Below, one piece after another: positions 57,727-64,000 of a stretch of 64,000 bases of DNA. Within the stretch, counting starts at the first letter, position 1, and every line of letters starts with the position of its first letter. The position numbers were made by a program, and so were the translations under genes. The notes under the pieces are model-generated. The model did no database searches and had not been told where the DNA came from. It saw nothing but the letters and a program-made list of their open reading frames with translations. Source of the DNA: Clarkia xantiana subsp. parviflora (lineage: Eukaryota > Streptophyta > Magnoliopsida > Myrtales > Onagraceae); assembly GCA_036873135.1 (NCBI GenBank), contig JAPTYO010000012.1, positions 5,464,090 to 5,528,089 of the forward strand, written 5' to 3'.

Positions 57727-59600
57727 GTCAACGGTTCGAGAGTGACAATTTCTGAGAATATCCTAAGTATCAGAATCGGACGCCTGCAAGCTCGTCCACC
57801 AAACCCTGCAAAAACCATACACCAACTCGATCAAAAACCAAAGCAACACATCAACCACACTCATCGAAATCCTTTACAAGGACATTCAACCCAACGGACC
57901 GACTGTCCGCCTGCAAACAGCTAGGGACCCTCCCGCTCGGGAGTCAAAAATCCTTACGCTCATCAAAGGCCTAGGCCACCTACTAATCAAATTTTCATAC
58001 ATTTGTGCAATGTGTCACAGGTATTCAAGCGCTCTACAAAGCGACAAGTTCAAAAGCTAAAGAAATCAAAGGCATACAAATTTGGTTGTAATTACCAAAA
58101 TGCCATCCGACTACCTTTTAATCAAAATTCATCCTTGGAATGGTTCAAGGCTCCGGGGGCACATACGAGCAGCTCAAACGCACTCAAGCAAGCCCCTTAC
58201 ATGCCACAGAGGGATTTACCCCTCCCCGAACAACCCGAAAAACACTCGGGTCAACTAAACCACTAATGAAGGCAAACTACCAAGCATTCACCTAAGCTCC
58301 GGGGGCATGGCAATCCACTCACAAACAATCAAGGGGGCTCTATCACAATAGGAAACATCATTTCAAGTTATCCATATCAAGAAACAAGGGGTCAAGCTTT
58401 TCGCTCGAAAAACTCCGATTTCGAACCCCCGCGATTTCCCCTCGGTTGATCGAAACCTAGGGGCCACTTCACAAAGGGAGTTCGCTTTCCCTAACTCTAT
58501 CTATCTATACTTAGAGCTTAGCCTAAAGGAAAATTTGAAAATCAAGCAAAAGCTTCACTCATGCATTTTATCAAACACCTACAAGGCACCTTATTGAAAC
58601 TCAAATGTGCAGCCCTATAGGTCTATTCAACCTCAAGAAAAGTGAGTGGAGGACGTTACCAATCGATGCTCGACGAAAAGGACTCGAAATCGGATCGAAT
58701 CGGGCTCAAAATCGGACCACAAGGACCGCAGCCGCCGCCGCCGCTCCAGGCCGTCCCTGCCGCTGTCGCCGCCGCCTCGCCGCCGCTGCTCCGCCCTGGC
58801 GTCGCCGGTGACTCCCTTGGTGGTGGCCGGCCGAAATGCTGTCCCTCTTGCACCCAAAAGTGGATTCCCAAAATCCCTACCTTAGCTCCTCCAAAACTAT
58901 CACCATAGCCAATTCAAAAGTTGATAGTTTTATAAACTATCATGGAGGAGAAGGGACTACACAACATGGTAAGTACCATACATCAAGGAGGTATAGCCCT
59001 ATCTACCATTCATTTTTTAAGTTGTTGATGGCTTGGGTTTTTAACTATCAAATGACTTGGATAATTTTAACTAAGTCATTTCAAATACCCTCAACTTTTT
59101 GAAAACGTTGAGATCATGATTTTTTCGTATTAGGGCCGTTGCATATGATTTTCCAAAACTCGGCCCTATTTCATTCACTCAAAACCGTCGTCTCGCCGTC
59201 AAGACGACCGTCTCGGACGACGAGCTCCCAAAAACTATCACACTACATGAAAAACATTTTTTCAAGACTTACATGATTTATTATCACTTTGATGCACTTA
59301 GTCGTATCATAAACGTTCTGTATTTGTCAGCTCATCGTACGAACTCGGAAAATTTCATGCGTGCTCGCACCTTAATTCCCCAAACAATCATACGTTTCAT
59401 TTTATTCGTAGTCTATTGTGCTACTAACCCTTCACGCAGTTATCAAGCGTGACCCTCTCAAAAACTAAGGCAAGGAATTCGTCGGAGCCGCGCGCATCCA
59501 CCCTCGGTAGGTCAAAACTCAAGGTGAGCGAACGGCCCGAATCACGCATATTCCCTATCTTATAATAGAGTTAAACAAAGGTCAAGCCATTGTTTAACTC
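57727..59600. other. Non-coding 3' region of the Tat element
   Basis: Should contain the promoter of the antisense gene. 58720-58830 is strongly GC-rich (repeated CCGCCG and GCCGCC), open in several frames by composition only. The rest shows no domain I recognise. It runs up to the polypurine tract. Confidence 0.6.
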
Positions 59601-59609
59601 GGGGGCAAG
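59601..59609 (+). other. Polypurine tract
   Basis: GGGGGCAAG directly before the 3' LTR (TGATGGAC at 59610); the primer site for plus-strand DNA synthesis. One C interrupts the purines. Confidence 0.75.
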
Positions 59610-60395
59610 TGATGGACATACGCGTGATCCGGGCTCGGTTTTAATTATTCGGACCTCATATTCGCACGGGGCCCTTAGCAAGACCCAATTTCGAGCTAAC
59701 CGGGGTAAACCGGGCAAGTCGCGAACTTGCCCGGCGCCCCGGGGGGCTTACCCGGAAAATTCCGGGTAAGCTAGGCTTACCCGGAATTCCGGGTAAGTCC
59801 CACACCCGGGGGGTGTCGCGCACACCCCCCATTTCATCTCGGACACCTACGGAGACCCGATTTTTACACTAACTCTTATGTGTCCGAGACCTTTGTTTTA
59901 GCGGCGCGCTCGTCCCGTTTATGACAGCCGCCTGAGACGCACGTCAGAGCCCCTTTTCCCAAAGCTTACCTACGCATCCCGGTTCACATTTCCACATTGA
60001 ACCGGGTCAAAACCGGTTCACGGTCCAAGGTGGCCTATAAATAGCCACCTTGGGGGTAAACATTTTCAACTCATTCCAAAATCACTTTGGGCAAGCTTCG
60101 GAAAAGCTCTGACTTCTCTCTAAAAACCCTCTCTTTCTCTCTCTAGAAAAACACTGATGTTGATCGTCGGAGTGAGCACGCCAAGCACCCCCCCCCTCTC
60201 CACGGGGACTGCTTGGTAAACGCTCTTCTGCAGGTGCCGACGGACGTCCCGCTAGAGACCCAGAGAGGCTTGCCCTTTTTTGGAAGACAAAGCTAAAGCC
60301 CGCGCACGACACTAGAAGGCGGATTCAGCTCACACCCAACCCGAAGACCTCGACTAGTTATCCAGCGGACAGTCCGCAATAACTTGGTCGAAACA
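59610..60395 (+). repeat. 3' LTR of the Tat-type element
   Basis: 786 bp, nearly identical to 49483-50323 but 55 bp shorter because it has two hairpin units (about 59746-59770 and 59774-59797) instead of four. The C-tract is one base longer, and few other differences are visible. Followed by the target duplication CATTG. Confidence 0.95.
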
Positions 60396-60400
60396 CATTG

Positions 60401-61767
60401 TAACATACAAATATCATACCTTGTCATCCTCAAACAATTTAAATCTCCAATCAATGAATTCAAGTAGTAGTAAATCATTAGAAGAGCAAATGAAGATGAA
60501 CGAATCGACTGAAATTACATAATCAATTAATTAGCTTAAGCAATGAGAGGAAACTGCATTAAATCCGATGCTGAGTTATTTGCTGGTGGCACAACTTTGT
60601 CATCCATTCCCTAAATGCATCATTAAAACCTGATTCAGCAAGCTCAATATTTTTTTTAATTCATTTCAGCTAAAAAATAATAGGAAAATGCTAACAGTTC
60701 CGGCAGAAATTCAAGACGAAAGAGAGTTGCTTCCACACGTCACTTCCAGTTTTTTTAGCTTCCTTTGTTGAGTATTTTTTCTCCATTCTTACTAAAGTAC
60801 CCTTTAGTTAAAAGTTAGGTCCAATGTTACCACTATCAACCGTGCTCTATGTTCCATGTATCTTGCTCTATAGTTTTATAATCCGCAAACAGTTAGTGAT
60901 AATTTTTATGATGAACAAAATATAGTGATATTTCCTTTATTTTCTTTCTTATGTTAAAGAATATATCTATTAAATATATCTCATATCTTTACTTAAATCG
61001 ATATATCACAATAAATTTTATTCAATCGTTTGACAAGATAGGAGACCGCAAATCAATTGCACAAGTAAAGAGTTAATAAATTTTACTTTAGGCCTTATTC
61101 ATAATATATATTTATTAAGGCAATCGATTTCCGATCAAATTATTAAATTATTAGATAATAATGGGTGAATCGGCAATTTTAATATTTAAAATTAAAACAT
61201 ATTGTAAGAATATCTATAAATAATTATGGATTGATTTGTTACAGTGATGTATATAGACATATACACTATCACATGTTATTAGAAAGCTCTTGATAATCTA
61301 CATTCAAATAGAAAATACATTAACAAATCATAGTAATATTGAAAAAGTTATCACTATTTTTTTACGATATTTACTATTATATAATATTATAGCAAATAAC
61401 TTAAACAAATAACTTTTATACATTAAAATAAACTAACATTATATAATAATATGAATTTTTCTGATGTATTTTCAAGTTCAGAATTGTCGGTTCGTCATGT
61501 ATACATATATAATGTAATCAAGCAAATATATGTTTGTTTACTTTTATCTATTATAGTATTACAAAAAAATTGAAATATCGTAATCAAATAGTCATAACTT
61601 TTTATACAGTTTACGAGTAATTTTTTCCATGAGAAATAGAAGTACATAGATTTTAATTGAGTTATGATATTATATATTTGTAACTGGCATATTTACTATA
61701 ATAAAACTAATTGTAAGATATTTCTATATGTTATTTTTTAATATTCCTTTACAAAAATTATAATTAA
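60401..61767. other. AT-rich intergenic sequence
   Basis: No gene or defined element recognised. Confidence 0.6.
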
Positions 61768-61800
61768 CTAGTTATTAACGCGTGCGTTGCACGCGCATCG
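61768..61800 (-). mobile_element. Helitron 3' terminus (minus orientation)
   Basis: CTAG at 61768-61771 flanked by A on the left (T on the minus strand), with a perfect 7-bp hairpin CGCGTGC/GCACGCG (61779-61795) seven bases inside. The hairpin words match those of the element ending at 3252, suggesting one family. The body must lie to the right. Its 5' end was not identified before 64000. Confidence 0.55.
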
Positions 61801-64000
61801 ATCATTTAAATTTCAAGATGTATAATCTAACTTAAGTTTACTAATATTTATAATTAATCAAAGTAAAATATGGGCAAGTTGATTCGTTGTGAGAAACGAA
61901 TCTATGTGATAGAGAAGAGCGACATAACGTAATTCAAAACACGAGAAAGAGAAGAGGATAATTAAGTAAAAAATTAACTAATGTCTTCAATTACGGTGCT
62001 AAGTGAGCCTTATAGTTAGATATATAAATGAGTTGGGTCGAGAATTACGTTGATCATTAACGGTTCAATTGTATCTAACTCATCAACTTGAGGTGTCAAG
62101 AATGTAAACTTGTTCTTAACTACTTAGAGTCATCAATGGACAAATTTGACTTGTACAAACGTAATTATATACAATATCACAATACCAACAAATTTTGATT
62201 TAACAATAAAGATAAAATTAAATCACAAAAATATAAAGTTTAGACTTGTATTTACAAAAATATTTAGTTAACATTAATTAGGTTGTACACAATGTGATTG
62301 GATTAACAAATAGAAGAACTAAATTAATAGTTTGAGTCCATAAATACTGGACGATGAGTAAAATGTTATTTGTACGAGGTCAAACTTCAAGAACCACATT
62401 TCACCCATATTTTGACTTGTTATATATATAATTTGGTAAGTGGCTGATCTATGTGATAGAAAAATCTCAACAGCTGGAACATATATCACTCGATCTATAT
62501 AATTCGTTGAATAATAAAAAAATTACATGTATCCGAAATTTGAACGGAATGAGTATGATAGGCCTGGCTTAAATTGATATAAATATTGGATTGTAAGTTA
62601 ATTATAATTACTATGACATGCCGACTAATTAAGCGACCTTAAAAAAATAACAAAATTTAAATAATGATTTAGTAATAATATTAAAGATAAATAAATGTTT
62701 CTCAAATATAGTAATAAATAAATTATTAATTTTATAAAATATAGGAATTAAATATAATATATTTTTTGTTAATAAAATGAAAATGTGCCAAATATGTCTA
62801 TTGGGGGTGAGGACCCAATACAAATAATGGTATATATATATATATATAGATTTATAACAGTAGATTTTTTTTTTTTGCCAAAACATTAACTTTTTTATCA
62901 TATATATAAAATAAAAGTTCATAACCACACACACAGAATATTTTTGTTTGGCTATTTTCTCACTATAATATTAATAATGTAGATGTAGTTACACTTACAA
63001 CAATTCTGGCATTTCATTATGTTATCTTATATTTTTATTATTTAATTCTATCTTTATATCCAAAACCTAAAGGGTATTTACGGAAGAATACAAGAGGATG
63101 TTTTATGTTAAAAAAAAGTGGTAAAAGACAAACTGACGTGTTTCATTAATTGTTTCTGCCTGATTTTCACCCTCTATAGCAGCTCCCAAAATAATAATGG
63201 AATACTGCAAACCTGTCATATGATTTTTTTGGCCAAGAAAACAAAAGAATTTGACTAATTTGATTTATCTATGAAAATTATGTCGAGAAGACACTAAATA
63301 CCTCTGTAGTCTGTATACGAACACGCAAAGCCATCCGACATTTAATTTCCCCGCAAATTGGCAAGACACCTCAAATGGAAATTTATTATATGCCCGCGGA
63401 ATGGTACCGCCCTTTCTAAAATAGTAAGTTTCAATTTAAAAAGGAAAGTTAGTTAAAAATATTAAAAATTATAAATCAATGACCTGCTATAGAGATTAAA
63501 GAGAGAGAAAATGTAATTTTAATTTTCTCAATTTTATTTTAAAATAAAAATCAGGATTTTATCCCCAAAAAAAAACATTTGTCCATTTGTGAAAGGGATA
63601 AACAGCCAACTGCCGAGACAATTTTTTTTTTTTTCAAAACCATCTTTTACTTTTTTTTGTTGTATTTGAACAAGTGGTCAGACCGTATTCGAGCCGGTTC
63701 GACCGGACGAAGTAGAAATTGGTTCTCTCACCGGTTTAGTTTTCGGTTTGATTCTAATAACATGGGATTATATACAAAGATATTATTACTTTTCATAAAA
63801 AAAAAAATTAGGTCATACTTTTTTTAGCAATATATATATGTATATATATATAAAGAGAATGCATTTACGGAAACAAAAAAAATGCATTTACTCAATAACA
63901 TTGTACTTAAAATGAAAAATAGTAGCTGAAGCAACATACTGCTTTTATTTAATTGAAATTAACTGATAAACTTAATTAAAAATCTAACATTGGCTACCCA
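61801..64000. other. AT-rich sequence, probably Helitron body and intergenic DNA
   Basis: Contains AT microsatellites (about 62830-62848 and 63822-63852) and short random frames. No gene recognised. Confidence 0.5.

Larger units (their letters stand above)
49483..60395 (+). mobile_element. Complete Tat-type Ty3/gypsy element lacking gag
   Basis: 10.9 kb between identical 5-bp target duplications CATTG (49478-49482 and 60396-60400). Order: 5' LTR, primer-binding site, pol frame 50383-54285, 131-bp tandem repeats, antisense five-exon gene 57726-55281, non-coding GC-rich stretch, polypurine tract, 3' LTR. The second (archaeal-type) RNase H and the extra antisense gene place it in the Tat lineage. 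The usual gag frame between primer-binding site and protease is absent. LTRs are nearly identical apart from hairpin copy number, so insertion was recent. Confidence 0.95.

Noticed and set aside
58605..58908. Overlapping frames in the GC-rich block of the Tat element
   Set aside because: Low-complexity CCG repeats leave all frames open; nothing resembles a domain.

Overview
This is nuclear DNA of a flowering plant, probably a eudicot. The genes have short exons with many introns, the DNA between genes is AT-rich, and Helitrons, Mutator-like (MULE) MITEs, Tourist-like and hAT-like elements and Ty3/gypsy LTR retrotransposons are interleaved with housekeeping genes. Species cannot be named from the sequence alone. 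I saw no rRNA gene, tRNA gene or CRISPR array.

Layout. 1-3.3 kb is a probable non-autonomous Helitron. 3.7-9.4 kb holds a convergent pair: a four-exon plant-mobile-domain (PMD) gene (+) and an intact MuDR/MULE transposase (-), with 340-bp tandem repeats between their 3' ends. 10.8-24.1 kb is a gene island with a Sec14/CRAL-TRIO lipid-transfer gene (+), an AE7-like MIP18-family Fe-S assembly gene (-) and CCZ1 (+). The last two are divergent and share a promoter interval. 24.6-29 kb is a cluster of MITEs. 29.1-33.0 kb is a one-LTR gypsy element coding gag and protease but no polymerase. 33.0-34.6 kb is the tail of another LTR element. 37.2-46.7 kb is the 26-exon NOL6/Nrap ribosome-biogenesis gene (-). 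49.5-60.4 kb is a complete, young Tat-type gypsy element (identical 5-bp target duplications, two LTRs) coding protease-RT-RNaseH-aRNaseH-integrase but no gag, plus a five-exon antisense gene. 60.4-64 kb is AT-rich and carries one more Helitron terminus.

How the parts relate. The four host genes (lipid transfer, Fe-S delivery, Rab7 activation, pre-rRNA processing) look intact. I could join every exon in frame, and several of their introns carry MULE-type MITEs with 9-bp target duplications. The two gypsy elements are complementary: one supplies gag and protease, the other everything downstream. Their leaders share a C-tract hairpin whose stem bases differ but still pair, and both place the TATA box in the loop of an inverted repeat.

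A recurring theme is chains of back-to-back perfect hairpins. They occur upstream of the Sec14 gene, inside MULE MITEs and in the LTRs. Hairpin copy number differs between the two LTRs of the single young element.
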